From contig WGMD01000021.1 in NCBI GenBank assembly GCA_016125255.1, forward strand, positions 87,990 to 151,989: DNA of 64,000 nt, given 5' to 3'. The position numbers were made by a program, and so were the translations under genes. The notes below the pieces were generated by a model. The model did no database searches and was not told where the DNA came from. It worked only from the letters and a program-made list of their open reading frames with translations. This DNA is from Planctomycetota bacterium (lineage in GTDB: Bacteria > Planctomycetota > Phycisphaerae > Phycisphaerales > Zrk34). Shown in pieces: positions 7,779 through 17,309 of this stretch. The stretch's first letter is position 1; each line of letters opens with the position of its first letter.

Positions 7779-7815
7779 CTCCTCCCCCTCCGAGGGGGAG
7801 GTTGGGTAGGGGTGA
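7779..7815. repeat. Intergenic hairpin repeat, CCTCCCCCTC type
   Basis: A perfect inverted repeat CCTCCCCCTC (7781-7790) and GAGGGGGAGG (7792-7801) is followed by TTGGGTAGGGGTG. Translated, it gives LLPLRGGGWVGV, another word that I know as a frequent false peptide in GC-rich genomes, so it is likely a dispersed element. It sits just after the topoisomerase stop codon, between convergent genes, and may serve as a terminator though no T-run follows. Confidence 0.5.
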
Positions 7816-7883
7816 ATCACATCAGACCAAGTCTGCGCCCGCATCGAAAAGCACAATGATACAACTGATTCGCTTCACCCTCC

Positions 7884-7908
7884 CCCCGCCCCACACTCAA
7901 GGGCGGGG
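7884..7908. repeat. Second intergenic hairpin, CCCCGCCC type
   Basis: CCCCGCCC (7884-7891) pairs with GGGCGGGG (7901-7908) over a 9-base loop. It lies 16 bases before the stop codon of the leftward gene ending at 7924. Together with the hairpin near 7790 it fills the 155-base spacer between two convergent genes, and it may be the far half of the same dispersed element. Confidence 0.4.
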
Positions 7909-7923
7909 AGTGATGCCGAGCGA

Positions 7924-9480
7924 TCATCGCACACGACGATCCGGCACGCGGGTGTCGAGCGGCGGGGAGCCGACGCGGGAGTTGATCGGGCCTTGCATCG
8001 GCAGCGGGCGGTAGCGCATCGGCTCAGACACATCGACTTTCTTTTCCGCCGCGAAGCTTCGCAGATCAAACGGCTCCGTCGACACATGCGACACGTCCAG
8101 CGTGCGGCCGTCGATTTCGACGATGCGCTCGCCAAAGGCGGTCAGGTTGTCGCCGCGGCGGCGCAGATGAAGCGGGCCGCGCCATGCGTCGGGCTCAATG
8201 GTTCGGGTCACTTCGCCGCTCCGTGGGTCGAACACGCGCACCGCCGCCGGTTCGTCGCCGATGACGACCAGCCCGCCGGGCACCAGCGCCATGCGCTGAC
8301 GGATCCACGGCGAGACGGCCTGCGACGCGCCGTTCGGATCGATCTCGTCATTGGCGCCGCGCAGGAGGGTCATCCATGTAACCGCCCCGCTGTCGGCGCC
8401 GAGCCGCCCCACCGCCACGGACCCGAACGCCGCGTACAGTCCCCCATCGCCGATGGCCAGCTCGCAGAGTTCGGACTTCGGCGGGCGATTCGAGGCGGAG
8501 GATCGGCTCAATAGCCGCTTGGACCAGAAGAGCGAACCATCGGCAAACCGCAGGGACACGACGATGTACTGACGTAGATTCGCCGGGCCTGTCAACGCCA
8601 GCGACGCGTATACGCGATCGCCCGCCAGCAGCGGCCGCCCCGCCCACGCGGCGTCCTTCCAGGTGGCATTGAGCTCGACCGGCCGCCGGGTCCAGCCGGC
8701 GTCCGCGCCGCCGCGCGATTCGCAGATGAGCACCAGCGGTTGGGACGGCTGGCCGTTCCAGTTGTCGAGCCGGAGCCGCACGCCCGGCCGAGGGTCGTCC
8801 GCGGCGGCGACGTCGAATGTCTTGACCCGCCGGACCAATGGCAGCAGATCGTCGAGTCGATCGCCGGCGTTCAATGCCTGAAGCTGCCGACCATGCTCGG
8901 CGATGGCGGGCAGGTCATGGCGATATGCGGCGGCGAGGACGGCGAGTGTGTGAGCGTCGGCAGCGCGGTCTGCGAGACCGGGTTGATCGATGAGCGCGTC
9001 CATGAGTTCGGCGGCTTGGGCGAAGTCGGCGCGTTCGATGAGCAGTCCCGCCGCCTCCAGCGCCGCGCGCTGGCCGGCGACGGTCCATGCGAACCGGTCG
9101 AACACGGAGCGCATCGCCGCGACATCGCCGCGGGCGTGATCCAGTGCCCGCGTCGCCTCGTGTTCATCATGGGCCCGGATCGCCGCAAGCAGTTGCGGAT
9201 GTTTCGTCGCTTCGTCGAGCACGACGCGCTGCACGCGCACGAAGCGCTCGTCATCGTCGCTGACCAGCGCCTCGCGGTGATGCAAGAGAAGATCCCCCGC
9301 CGTCCACGCCGCCTCGTCCCACTGCTGATCGGCCAGCAGATCGCGCAACTGGCGCAGCGCCCCGCGCGACTCGAGCGACTGCTCGACGAACACCTCCGCC
9401 CGGCCTGAGGTCGAGATGACCAGCAGGCCCAGCGCGACAAGCATCGTGATGCGGCGGGTTGGCCCCATGCCCCTATCCAT
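7924..9480 (-). CDS. Exported TPR-like and PQQ-propeller-like protein
   Basis: This protein of about 518 residues has a signal peptide (hydrophobic MLVALGLLVISTSGRAE) and an N-terminal half rich in Ala/Leu/Asp helices that resemble TPR or alpha-solenoid units. The C-terminal half shows blades of a PQQ-type beta-propeller, for example FADGSLFWSKRLLSRS, LAIGDGGLYAAFGSVAVG and VFDPRSGEVTR. Planctomycetes have many such proteins annotated as BamB family. It probably works in the periplasm, but no substrate is visible. The start is uncertain between ATGs at 9501, 9480 and 9468; none has a strong ribosome site. It ends convergent to the topoisomerase gene. Confidence 0.65.
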   Translation of the reverse strand: MDRGMGPTRRITMLVALGLLVISTSGRAEVFVEQSLESRGALRQLRDLLADQQWDEAAWTAGDLLLHHREALVSDDDERFVRVQRVVLDEATKHPQLLAAIRAHDEHEATRALDHARGDVAAMRSVFDRFAWTVAGQRAALEAAGLLIERADFAQAAELMDALIDQPGLADRAADAHTLAVLAAAYRHDLPAIAEHGRQLQALNAGDRLDDLLPLVRRVKTFDVAAADDPRPGVRLRLDNWNGQPSQPLVLICESRGGADAGWTRRPVELNATWKDAAWAGRPLLAGDRVYASLALTGPANLRQYIVVSLRFADGSLFWSKRLLSRSSASNRPPKSELCELAIGDGGLYAAFGSVAVGRLGADSGAVTWMTLLRGANDEIDPNGASQAVSPWIRQRMALVPGGLVVIGDEPAAVRVFDPRSGEVTRTIEPDAWRGPLHLRRRGDNLTAFGERIVEIDGRTLDVSHVSTEPFDLRSFAAEKKVDVSEPMRYRPLPMQGPINSRVGSPPLDTRVPDRRVR

Positions 9481-9556
9481 CGGCACATTGTAGGAACGCA
9501 TGACAACACGGCCGGGAAAATTCGGGGCCCAAGCTCATCGCCGGCGAATTGACGCC

Positions 9557-12500
9557 TCAGCGGCGGCGGCGACGCACGGCGGCGGCGCCGGCGAGGACGA
9601 GGCCGATCACGCCGGCGCCGGGCATCGGCACGGCGCTTTCGACGTTGCCGACCAGGCCGTACTGGTATTCGTTGCCGTCGCCTCCGAAGGACGCATCTTC
9701 GTCGGTGAGGATCGATAGCGTGGCGGCGTGCAGACCGTCGGTCATGTCGCCGGTGAATTTAAGCGTCAGGGACAGCATGCCGCCCTTGGCAATGACGCCG
9801 GGCACGAAGCCGACCACCATGAAGTCATCGGCGTCAGGCCCGCTGATGAGGGCGTCGAGAATCGACAGCCCGGTCAGGGCGATGTCATCGGGGAGGTCGA
9901 GCGTCACGTTGAAGATATCCAGGCCGCGGGTGCTCATGGCGCCGGTGCCGACGGTGCCGAAGTCGATGATGCTGCTCGGCACGGGCGTCGAGTCATAAAC
10001 GGGGCCGACGCCGGTGCCGCTCAGGGCGACGTTCTGCGTGATGGCGGAGTTGGAGCCGTCGGGGTTGCCATTATCGAGGGCAAGCTGGACGTTCGTCGAG
10101 TCGGTGGTGTGCGCGGTCGGGGTGTAGGTGAAGTCGAAGGCCTGCATCGAGCCGTCGGTCAGATTGAGCAGACCGCCGGAGCCGTTGAAGGCGCCGGCGC
10201 TGGAAGCAAGGGAGCCCTTGAGGTTGGAGATGTCGCCGAGGCCGGATTCGTTGCCGTCGCCGATGTTGTTGACCTTGGCGGTGGCGGTGCCGGTGGAGCC
10301 GATGCGGACGAAGCCGGCGTCGCCGTCGACGGCTTCGGCGACGGGGGCGACGCCCTTGCCCATGAGCGTCAGGTTCTCGGTGTTGTTGTTGGAGGTGATG
10401 GTCAGTGTGTCGGAGGCATCGCCGCGGCTGGCGGGCGAGAAGGTGTAGTCACGCGTGGCCTGCTCGCCGAGCTGGAGCGGGCCGTAGGCGGCGTCGCTGG
10501 CGGGGGCGAAGGGACTCGACACGGCGCCGAAGGAGCCCGAGAGCGTGCTGCCGTCATCGCCGACGTTCTCGGCGGTGACGGTCTGCGTGCCGGTCTGACC
10601 GACGAGCACCGCGCCGAAGTCGACGGGGTTCGGCGACGCACCGAGGATCGGGCCGACCACCTTGCCCGTCACAAGCAGTTCGATCGGGCTCAGGGCCGTC
10701 ATCGACGAGGCGTTGTCGGAGCTGGGCGAGAGCGTGAGCGTGTGCGAGAAGGTGCCGGTCATCGCGTCGTGCAGCGTGACGCTGAATCCGCCCTGCGCGG
10801 TCTGGCCGGCCACGGCGCTGAACGGATCGAAGCCGCTGAAGGCGAAGGCGCTTGTGGCGCCGCCGAGGTTCCAGGCGCCCGAGAGCGTGTCGGAGTTGGC
10901 GGCGGGCGCATCGTTGGCGACATTGAACATCGCCAGCGCATCGCCGCCGTTGATGTTGATCGCGCCAAGGTCCAGCACATAGTGCGTCGCGTCATTCTGC
11001 ATGAGCGTGCCGACGCCGGTGAGGCCATTGAGGATCGGGGCGGCGAAGTTGTTGACCTGGGCGTTGATGTTGATCGTCTGTACACCCAGCGGAATGTTGG
11101 TCCCGAAGCCGAAGTCGGACCCGTTGGACTCGAAGGCGAAGGTCGCGGTGCCGGACTTGGCGCCGGCGGTCGAGGTATCGGCGGCGACCTTGAAGACGTT
11201 GTTGCTGGCGCCGGGGGCCAGGTCGTTGAAGTTGCCGAAGGCGGAAACGGCCGGTCCGCCGATCACCGTCGTCGCCGAGCCGACGAGCTTCTCGCTGAAC
11301 CCGTCGTTGGCGGCGGTGTTGGTGACCATCAGGTTCTGCATGACCATGCCCGACCCATCGCCGACATGCACGACGCCGAAGTTGACGTCATTGAGCATGC
11401 TGGCGGCGGCGGGACGGATGACGCTCGCGGTGACATGGACGGTCTGGCTGGGCAGATTCGTGATGCCCAGGCCGCTGGACCCGTCGCCGTTTGAGGCGAG
11501 ACTGATCGTGGCGGTGCCGGACTTGGCGCCGGCGGTCGAGGTGTCGACGCCGACCTTGAGCGACGCGTTGTTCGTCGCGCCGGGGGCAAGCTTGCTGATC
11601 GACCCGCTGGCGGTGATCGGCAAGCCGTCGGTGGCGATCGACGCGTCGAGCGCTTCGCTGAATCCGTCATTGGGCACGTCGTTGGTGATCGACAGATTCT
11701 GATTCACCATCGCGCCCAGGCGTACATTGCCGAAATTGACGGGCTCGGGGCTGTGCGCGGTGGGGTTGGCGTAGCGGAAGGCAGCGCCGGTGATGTTCAG
11801 GTCCGTGCCGGCGACATTGTCGAAGTTCGATTCAAAGTGCAGGGTCTGCCCGGTCAGCGCGCCGGCGGAAGTGGCGTTGAAAGTCACGCTCTGCGGGCCG
11901 GAACCGGAGCCGGCGGCGATCGGACCCAGCAGGCCTTCGCTCGCGCCCGCGCCGCTGATGCGGCCGTCGGTGATGTTGCCGCCGTTGACGGCGGTCTGCA
12001 CGGCGACGCGCACGTCGGGGCTCTGATCCACCGTGCCGTCGTTGAACACTTCGTAGCTGAGCATGTTCACATCGCCCACGTGCACATTGCCGAAGGCGAC
12101 ATCGCCGCTCGTCGAAATCGTGAACGGATCGCTGGCGAGAATCTGGCCCGTGCCGCTCACGTTGGCGCGCTTGTTGAAGCTGTTGCCCGAGCCGAAGTTC
12201 GCATTGTTGTAGTCCTTGCGAACGAGGAGGTCGTGCGAACCGAGGTTCAGATCATCGCCATTGTGCGTGAGGAAGTCGGTGTCGGAGTCGCCGCCGGTGC
12301 CGGACAGGTCCAGCGAGGCGCCGGGGTCGACGATGATCGTGCCGGACTGGCCGTCGATGATGCCCTGCGCGACGAGGGTTCCGTTGGCAGCCCGGACGGT
12401 GCCGTGATTGAGAACGATGTCGGCGATGACGCCGTGACCGAAGATTTCACCATTGTTGATAATCGACCCGTTGGAGTTGAGGGTCGCATCCAGCAGGCCC

Positions 12501-15500
12501 GCGCCGCCGAGTTCGACGACGCCGGCGTTGGTGAGCTGGTTGGCCATGTTGAAGGTGTGATTGTCGTAGATCTTGAACAGGCCGTTGTTGGTCGTCAGCG
12601 AGTTGAACAGGTCGAGGCCGCCGCCGGTGCCCGCGACGAACTTGGCCTGCACGCCGGACATTTCGACGGTGGTGCCTTCGCCGATGGTGGTGATGGCGGT
12701 GGAGGCGGAGCTGAGGAAGTTCATCAGCGGCGCGGTGTTGATCGCCGGATCGAAATCGACGACGCGGTAGATCCCGCCGCTCAGCACGCCGCCCGAGAGA
12801 TTGGTCAACGTGGCGTTGTTCCCGGTCAGGATGGTCGAGCCGTGGCCGAGGACTTCAAATGTGCCGTTATTGGTAAAGGTTCCGCCGCCATTGCCCGAGA
12901 GATTGAGCTGAGCGCTGTTGGACGCGCGGACGATGCCGGTCGTGTCATTGATGAACGCATCGGCGACGTTCGCGGGATCGACGGTGATGTTGCGACCAGC
13001 GACGTTGGACTGGATCACGCCCTTGTTAGTGATCGCCATCGAATTGACGCCGATCTGACCGATGCCCTGGATCGTGTGGTTCTGACCATTGGTCAGACGG
13101 CTGGTTCCGTCGGGGGCGAAGATACGGTTGGCGTCGCCGTTGTTCATGTTCCAGACGCCGTTGCCCGCGAAGGTGGTGTCGCCCTGAATCTGGGCATCGG
13201 TGTTATTGCCGCCGGTGTTCTGATTGACCGACCCGTTGTTGGTGAACAATCCGACGAAGATCGGATCGATGTCGTTGGAGATGGACATCTTCGAGCCGGT
13301 CGTGAGCGTCACGTGGTCGAGCTTCACGGAGTTCTGGGTGATGCGGATGTCGCCGGTGCCGCTCGTCGAGAGATTGCCGCCGACGATGGTCGCCCCGGCG
13401 AGCAGGTTCACGACCGACCCGTCGAGGGCTTCGATCGTGCTGTTGTTGGTGAAGGTGCCGTCGGCAAGCTGCAGGGTGCCGCCGGCCGATGCGCGGAGGA
13501 TGTTGTTATTGACCACACCCGGACCGGCCGAAGGATCGATCGTCAGTGTGTTGGACACATTGGCGATGATGAGCCCGTTGTTGATCAGGCCCATGCTGTT
13601 GGCGCCGATCTGACCGGCGCCCTGGATGGTGTGCCCGGCAGCGTTCGTGAGCACATCGTTGGCGTTGTTGAAGGCGAACATGCGATTGGCCGTCGTGTTG
13701 GACATCGTCCACGTGCCGTTGCCGGTAAAGGTCGTGTCGCCGTCGATGCGGACATCGGTCGTGTTGCCGCCGGAATTCTGGTGCACCGAGCCGTTGTTCG
13801 TGAACATGCCCGTGAAGATCGGGTCGATGTCGTTGGCGATGTTCAGCGTCGAGCCGGCGGTCAAGGTGGCGTTCTGAATCGTCACGAGGTTCTGCGTGAT
13901 ATTGATCGACCCGGAGCCGGACGTCTTGAAGTTTCCGCCGACGATGGTCGCCCCGGACAGCAGGTTCACGACGGACATGTCCTGCGCTTCGATGTCGCCG
14001 TTGTTGGTGAACGTGCCGCCGGTGAGCTGGAGCGAGCCGCCGGCGGAGGCGCGAAGCGTGCTGTTGTTGATGACGTTGGCGATCGAGGGATCAATGGTCA
14101 GCGTGCTGCTGACGTTGGCGTCGATGAGCCCGTTATTGATGATGCCCAGCGAGTTGATGCCCAACTGGCCGGCGCCCTGGATCTTGAATCCGCTGGCGAT
14201 CGTCAGCACATCGGTGGGCGTGTCGGAGAAGATGCGGTTCTGGATGCTGTTCGACATCGTCCAGACACCGGTGCCCGTGACCGTCGAATTGCCGACGATG
14301 TGGACATCGGTGGAGTTGCCGGCCGAGTTCTGAAGCAGCGAGCCGTTGAGGGTGATCAGGCCCTCGAACTGCGGGTCAATGTCGTTGTTGATGATCATCG
14401 AGCTGCCGGTGGTCAGCGTGATGTCGCGCAGTCGGACGGTGTTGCCGACGATGCGGATGAAGCTGTTGTTGCCGCTGTCGGTGGCCAGCGAGCCGCCGAA
14501 GATGGTCGCGCCGCCGGCGAGTTCGACTTCGCCGTCGTTGATCGCCTTGATGGTGCCGCCATTGTTGTTGAACACGCCGCCGACGAGCTGGAGGATGCCG
14601 TTGTTGTCGGCCTGCATGAGACCGGCGTTGCGGACATCGGAGCCCAGTCCGTCGACATCGGCATCGCCGGGATTGATGAACAGCCGATTGCTGCTGTTGT
14701 TGTTGGCGATAATCGTGCCGTTGTTGATCAAGCCGATAGTGCCGGTGCCGATCTGCCCCGAACCGGTGAACGTGTGGGCCGCACTGTTAGTAAGGATATC
14801 GCCCGCCGTCAGACCGAAGATGCGGTTGTTGACATTGTCGGACATGGCCCAGGTGCCCGACCCGGCGAAGGTCGTCGAACCGTCGATACGGACATCGGTG
14901 GCGTTGCCGAGGGAATTCTGATGGACGGTGCCGTTGTTGGTGAACAGGGTCTTGAAGATCGGGTCTTGGTCATTGTTGATGACGAGGTTGGAGCCCGAAG
15001 TGAGCGTGGTGCTTTCAAGCGTCACGAAGTTCTGGGTGATGCGGATTTCACCGGTGCCGGAGGTCTTAAGGTTGCCGCCGACAATGGTCGTCCCGGTCAG
15101 CAGATTCACGACGGACATGTCCTGCGCTTCGATATCGCCATTGTTGGTGAACGTTCCGTCCGTGAGCTGCAGGACGCCGGCGGTCGTCGCGCGGAGGGTG
15201 CCGTTGTTGAGCAGGCCCGCGGCGGAGGGATTGATCGTCATCGTGTTGCCGGCATCGGCGACGATCAGGTTCTTGTTGGTGATGCCGATCTCATTGGCGC
15301 CGAGCTGGCCGCCGCCGCTGATCTTGGCATTGGTGTCGACGGTCAGCGTGCCCGTGCCGCGTACACGGTTGTTCACGTTGGAGCTGATGGCGAAATTGCC
15401 GTTGCCGGTCAGCAGCACATCGCCGTTGAGGACGAAGTCCGTGGCGTTGCCGAGGGAGTTGATCTGGAACGTGCCGTTGTTCGTGAACGTGCCGGTATAG

Positions 15501-16888
15501 ACGGTGCTCTGGGCATTACCGATCCGCATGAGACTGCCGGCGGTGAGCGTGACGTTCTGCAGGCCCGACCCGCTGAACAGGTCGATGGCGCCGGAGCCGG
15601 TCGACGAAAGATTGCCGTTGGAGACGACAGCGCCGCCCTTGATCTGGACGAGGGAGGCGTCCTGCGCGAGGATGGTTCCGGCGGTATTGATGTAGGCGCC
15701 GGACTGGAATTCGAGGGTGCCGCCGGCGGAGGCGCGCAGGGTGCCGTCATTGGTGACGCTGGCGAGGGGATCGAAGGAGAGCAGAGCGGCATTGGCCTCG
15801 ACGACGCCGTGGTTGACGACGTCGATCTGGTTGAGGCCGATCTGGCCGCCTCCCTTGATGGTGTGCGTGGCGCTGTTGATGAGCGTGCCGGTGCCGCGGA
15901 TGCGGTTGTTGATATTGCCGCCCATGACGACCATACCGGAGCCGTCCAGTGTCAGGGCGGTGTCAACGACGATGTCGGTGGCGTTACCGATGGAGTTGAG
16001 CTGAAGGGTGCCGTTATTGGTGATCGTGCCGGAGAGGGTCGGGATCTGATTGTTGTTGATGCGAACGAGACTGCCGGCGGTGATGGTCAGGTTCTTGGTG
16101 GTCGAGCCGGTGAACAGGTCGATGCTGCCCGAGCCGCTCGTGCTCAGGTTGCCGCCGGAGACGACGGCTCCGTTGAGGACCTGCACAAGCGAGGCATCCG
16201 CGGCGGAGATGGTGCCGTTGGTGTTGTCGTACATTCCGCCGCCCAGATTCAGCGAGCCGCCGCTGACGGCGCGGAGCGTGGCGTTGTTGGTGAGGATGGT
16301 GGCGGGGTCGATGGTCATCGTGGCGGCATTGGCTTCGATGACGCCGTTGTTGACGATGTCGATGGCGTTGGAGCCGATGGCCCCGCCGCCGGTGATGGTG
16401 TGCATGGCGCCGTTCGTGAGTGTGCCGGTGCCGCGAATGCGATTGTTGGCGTTGGCGCCGAGGACCAGCTTGCCGGAGCCGCTGAGCGTCAGGTCGGGCG
16501 ACGCGCCGCCGAGGATGAGTTCGGTGGCGTTGCCGACGGAGTTGAGCAAGATCGTGCCGTTGTTGGTGACGTCGCCTGCGATGGTCAGCGACTGAGCATT
16601 GTTGAACGTGAGCTGATCATCGGAGCCGATCGTCAGATTGTTGATCGTGCGCGAGACGTTGAGGAAGACGGTGACGGCGGTGTCGCCGTCGTCGATGATG
16701 GCGTTGAACGTATTGTTGATCGGCTCACCGTTGTCCCAGTTGGCGCCGGTGTTCCAGTTGCCGTCGCCGTTGAAGGTCCATGTCGAATCGACGGCCATCG
16801 CCATCGGCTCACACACCAGCGCCGACATCACCGCCGCAATCACCGCGCCTTGACCCATCCGCCGACCGACAGCTTTGAGCTTGTTCAT
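9557..16888 (-). CDS. Giant repeat surface protein with choice-of-anchor D-like domains and a sorting tail
   Basis: This 2443-residue protein starts with a signal peptide (residues 1 to about 32, ending AMAVDS) after an AAAGG ribosome site. Residues about 97-1297 are seven tandem units of about 180-197 residues, rich in Asn, Gly and Thr, each with forms of TNNGTLxxNSxGNATD, GSGTWxMSxNxxNRI and ADGTFTNNGxIEAQD. This is the pattern of parallel beta-helix, autotransporter-like passenger repeats. Residues about 1600-2330 hold Ig-like units of choice-of-anchor D type (VDFGAVLVGQTGTQTV, VNFGVVHVGDGSG). The end, VPMPGAGVIGLVLAG followed by RRRRR, is a PEP-CTERM-like sorting signal. It is probably displayed on the cell surface or in the matrix. 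No catalytic motif is seen. Confidence 0.88.
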   Translation of the reverse strand: MNKLKAVGRRMGQGAVIAAVMSALVCEPMAMAVDSTWTFNGDGNWNTGANWDNGEPINNTFNAIIDDGDTAVTVFLNVSRTINNLTIGSDDQLTFNNAQSLTIAGDVTNNGTILLNSVGNATELILGGASPDLTLSGSGKLVLGANANNRIRGTGTLTNGAMHTITGGGAIGSNAIDIVNNGVIEANAATMTIDPATILTNNATLRAVSGGSLNLGGGMYDNTNGTISAADASLVQVLNGAVVSGGNLSTSGSGSIDLFTGSTTKNLTITAGSLVRINNNQIPTLSGTITNNGTLQLNSIGNATDIVVDTALTLDGSGMVVMGGNINNRIRGTGTLINSATHTIKGGGQIGLNQIDVVNHGVVEANAALLSFDPLASVTNDGTLRASAGGTLEFQSGAYINTAGTILAQDASLVQIKGGAVVSNGNLSSTGSGAIDLFSGSGLQNVTLTAGSLMRIGNAQSTVYTGTFTNNGTFQINSLGNATDFVLNGDVLLTGNGNFAISSNVNNRVRGTGTLTVDTNAKISGGGQLGANEIGITNKNLIVADAGNTMTINPSAAGLLNNGTLRATTAGVLQLTDGTFTNNGDIEAQDMSVVNLLTGTTIVGGNLKTSGTGEIRITQNFVTLESTTLTSGSNLVINNDQDPIFKTLFTNNGTVHQNSLGNATDVRIDGSTTFAGSGTWAMSDNVNNRIFGLTAGDILTNSAAHTFTGSGQIGTGTIGLINNGTIIANNNSSNRLFINPGDADVDGLGSDVRNAGLMQADNNGILQLVGGVFNNNGGTIKAINDGEVELAGGATIFGGSLATDSGNNSFIRIVGNTVRLRDITLTTGSSMIINNDIDPQFEGLITLNGSLLQNSAGNSTDVHIVGNSTVTGTGVWTMSNSIQNRIFSDTPTDVLTIASGFKIQGAGQLGINSLGIINNGLIDANVSSTLTIDPSIANVINNSTLRASAGGSLQLTGGTFTNNGDIEAQDMSVVNLLSGATIVGGNFKTSGSGSINITQNLVTIQNATLTAGSTLNIANDIDPIFTGMFTNNGSVHQNSGGNTTDVRIDGDTTFTGNGTWTMSNTTANRMFAFNNANDVLTNAAGHTIQGAGQIGANSMGLINNGLIIANVSNTLTIDPSAGPGVVNNNILRASAGGTLQLADGTFTNNSTIEALDGSVVNLLAGATIVGGNLSTSGTGDIRITQNSVKLDHVTLTTGSKMSISNDIDPIFVGLFTNNGSVNQNTGGNNTDAQIQGDTTFAGNGVWNMNNGDANRIFAPDGTSRLTNGQNHTIQGIGQIGVNSMAITNKGVIQSNVAGRNITVDPANVADAFINDTTGIVRASNSAQLNLSGNGGGTFTNNGTFEVLGHGSTILTGNNATLTNLSGGVLSGGIYRVVDFDPAINTAPLMNFLSSASTAITTIGEGTTVEMSGVQAKFVAGTGGGLDLFNSLTTNNGLFKIYDNHTFNMANQLTNAGVVELGGAGLLDATLNSNGSIINNGEIFGHGVIADIVLNHGTVRAANGTLVAQGIIDGQSGTIIVDPGASLDLSGTGGDSDTDFLTHNGDDLNLGSHDLLVRKDYNNANFGSGNSFNKRANVSGTGQILASDPFTISTSGDVAFGNVHVGDVNMLSYEVFNDGTVDQSPDVRVAVQTAVNGGNITDGRISGAGASEGLLGPIAAGSGSGPQSVTFNATSAGALTGQTLHFESNFDNVAGTDLNITGAAFRYANPTAHSPEPVNFGNVRLGAMVNQNLSITNDVPNDGFSEALDASIATDGLPITASGSISKLAPGATNNASLKVGVDTSTAGAKSGTATISLASNGDGSSGLGITNLPSQTVHVTASVIRPAAASMLNDVNFGVVHVGDGSGMVMQNLMVTNTAANDGFSEKLVGSATTVIGGPAVSAFGNFNDLAPGASNNVFKVAADTSTAGAKSGTATFAFESNGSDFGFGTNIPLGVQTININAQVNNFAAPILNGLTGVGTLMQNDATHYVLDLGAININGGDALAMFNVANDAPAANSDTLSGAWNLGGATSAFAFSGFDPFSAVAGQTAQGGFSVTLHDAMTGTFSHTLTLSPSSDNASSMTALSPIELLVTGKVVGPILGASPNPVDFGAVLVGQTGTQTVTAENVGDDGSTLSGSFGAVSSPFAPASDAAYGPLQLGEQATRDYTFSPASRGDASDTLTITSNNNTENLTLMGKGVAPVAEAVDGDAGFVRIGSTGTATAKVNNIGDGNESGLGDISNLKGSLASSAGAFNGSGGLLNLTDGSMQAFDFTYTPTAHTTDSTNVQLALDNGNPDGSNSAITQNVALSGTGVGPVYDSTPVPSSIIDFGTVGTGAMSTRGLDIFNVTLDLPDDIALTGLSILDALISGPDADDFMVVGFVPGVIAKGGMLSLTLKFTGDMTDGLHAATLSILTDEDASFGGDGNEYQYGLVGNVESAVPMPGAGVIGLVLAGAAAVRRRRR
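12980..16620. repeat. Seven tandem coding repeats of about 540-590 bases
   Basis: The DNA word for NSxGNATD recurs at about 16530, 15985, 15445, 14905, 14315, 13760 and 13205, so the unit is 540-590 bases. Copies in the middle (13205-15200) are most alike at DNA level, with shared runs such as GCCGCCGACGATGGTCG. Such repeats invite recombination and copy-number change. The unit is in frame, so gain or loss of whole copies would leave the protein intact. Confidence 0.8.
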
Positions 16889-17248
16889 CTATCTACCTTT
16901 CTCGATACACCGCATCGTTCATCGACGTGCGGCCCGGACCATCGTCTTTCTTTGGCACACCCGTCAAGACTACCCAATGCCTCACAAAACGCCCAATATA
17001 GTGCCACAGCGGCATATAGACAGCAAGTGAAAATTTCCTCACAGACGCGTTTACAAACCTCTAACGAGCGATGGCATCATTCCCGCCGCCGAGCGCTCCG
17101 CTTCCGTTTAACGCGAGTGAATTTTCTTCACACGCCGACTAACCAACAAAAGTCAACGACTTACATCACTTGCCCGCGCGGCGGGCCGTCGCATGTTCTT
17201 AACAATCCGGGGCATTGGGGGGGAGCGCGGCCGCGAACTGCGGCCATG
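16889..17248. other. 360-base spacer upstream of the giant gene
   Basis: No convincing gene lies here on either strand. The leftward giant gene would use a promoter in the part nearest 16889; a TTGACG word on the minus strand at 16967-16962 is the best -35 candidate but has no good -10 partner. The region is less GC-rich than the genes on both sides. The large plus-strand open frame that covers it is an antisense shadow of the repeat gene. Confidence 0.5.
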
Positions 17249-17276
17249 AAAAAACCCGCAAGATTTCTTGCGGGTT
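17249..17276 (-). terminator. Intrinsic terminator of dxs
   Basis: AACCCGCAAGA (17253-17263) and TCTTGCGGGTT (17266-17276) form an 11-base stem with a tiny loop. On the minus strand the stem is followed by TTTTTT (from the A-run 17249-17254). It lies 34 bases past the dxs stop codon at 17310, the right place for a Rho-independent terminator of that gene. Confidence 0.85.
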
Positions 17277-17309
17277 CGGAGGGTTAAAACCATTAAAAAT
17301 GTCGCCCAA

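Noticed and set aside
9728..11494. A plus-strand open frame of 588 residues
   Set aside because: It is antisense to the C-terminal half of the giant gene and has no recognisable domain or ribosome site.
12980..16620. Possible CRISPR array
   Set aside because: The units are 540-590 bases, coding and in frame, without short identical repeats or spacers.
11753..17287. A plus-strand open frame of 1844 residues
   Set aside because: It is antisense to the giant repeat gene, rich in Ala/Gly/Asp/Val with no signal peptide or domain, and it continues through the spacer. It arises from the repeat and GC bias of the true gene.
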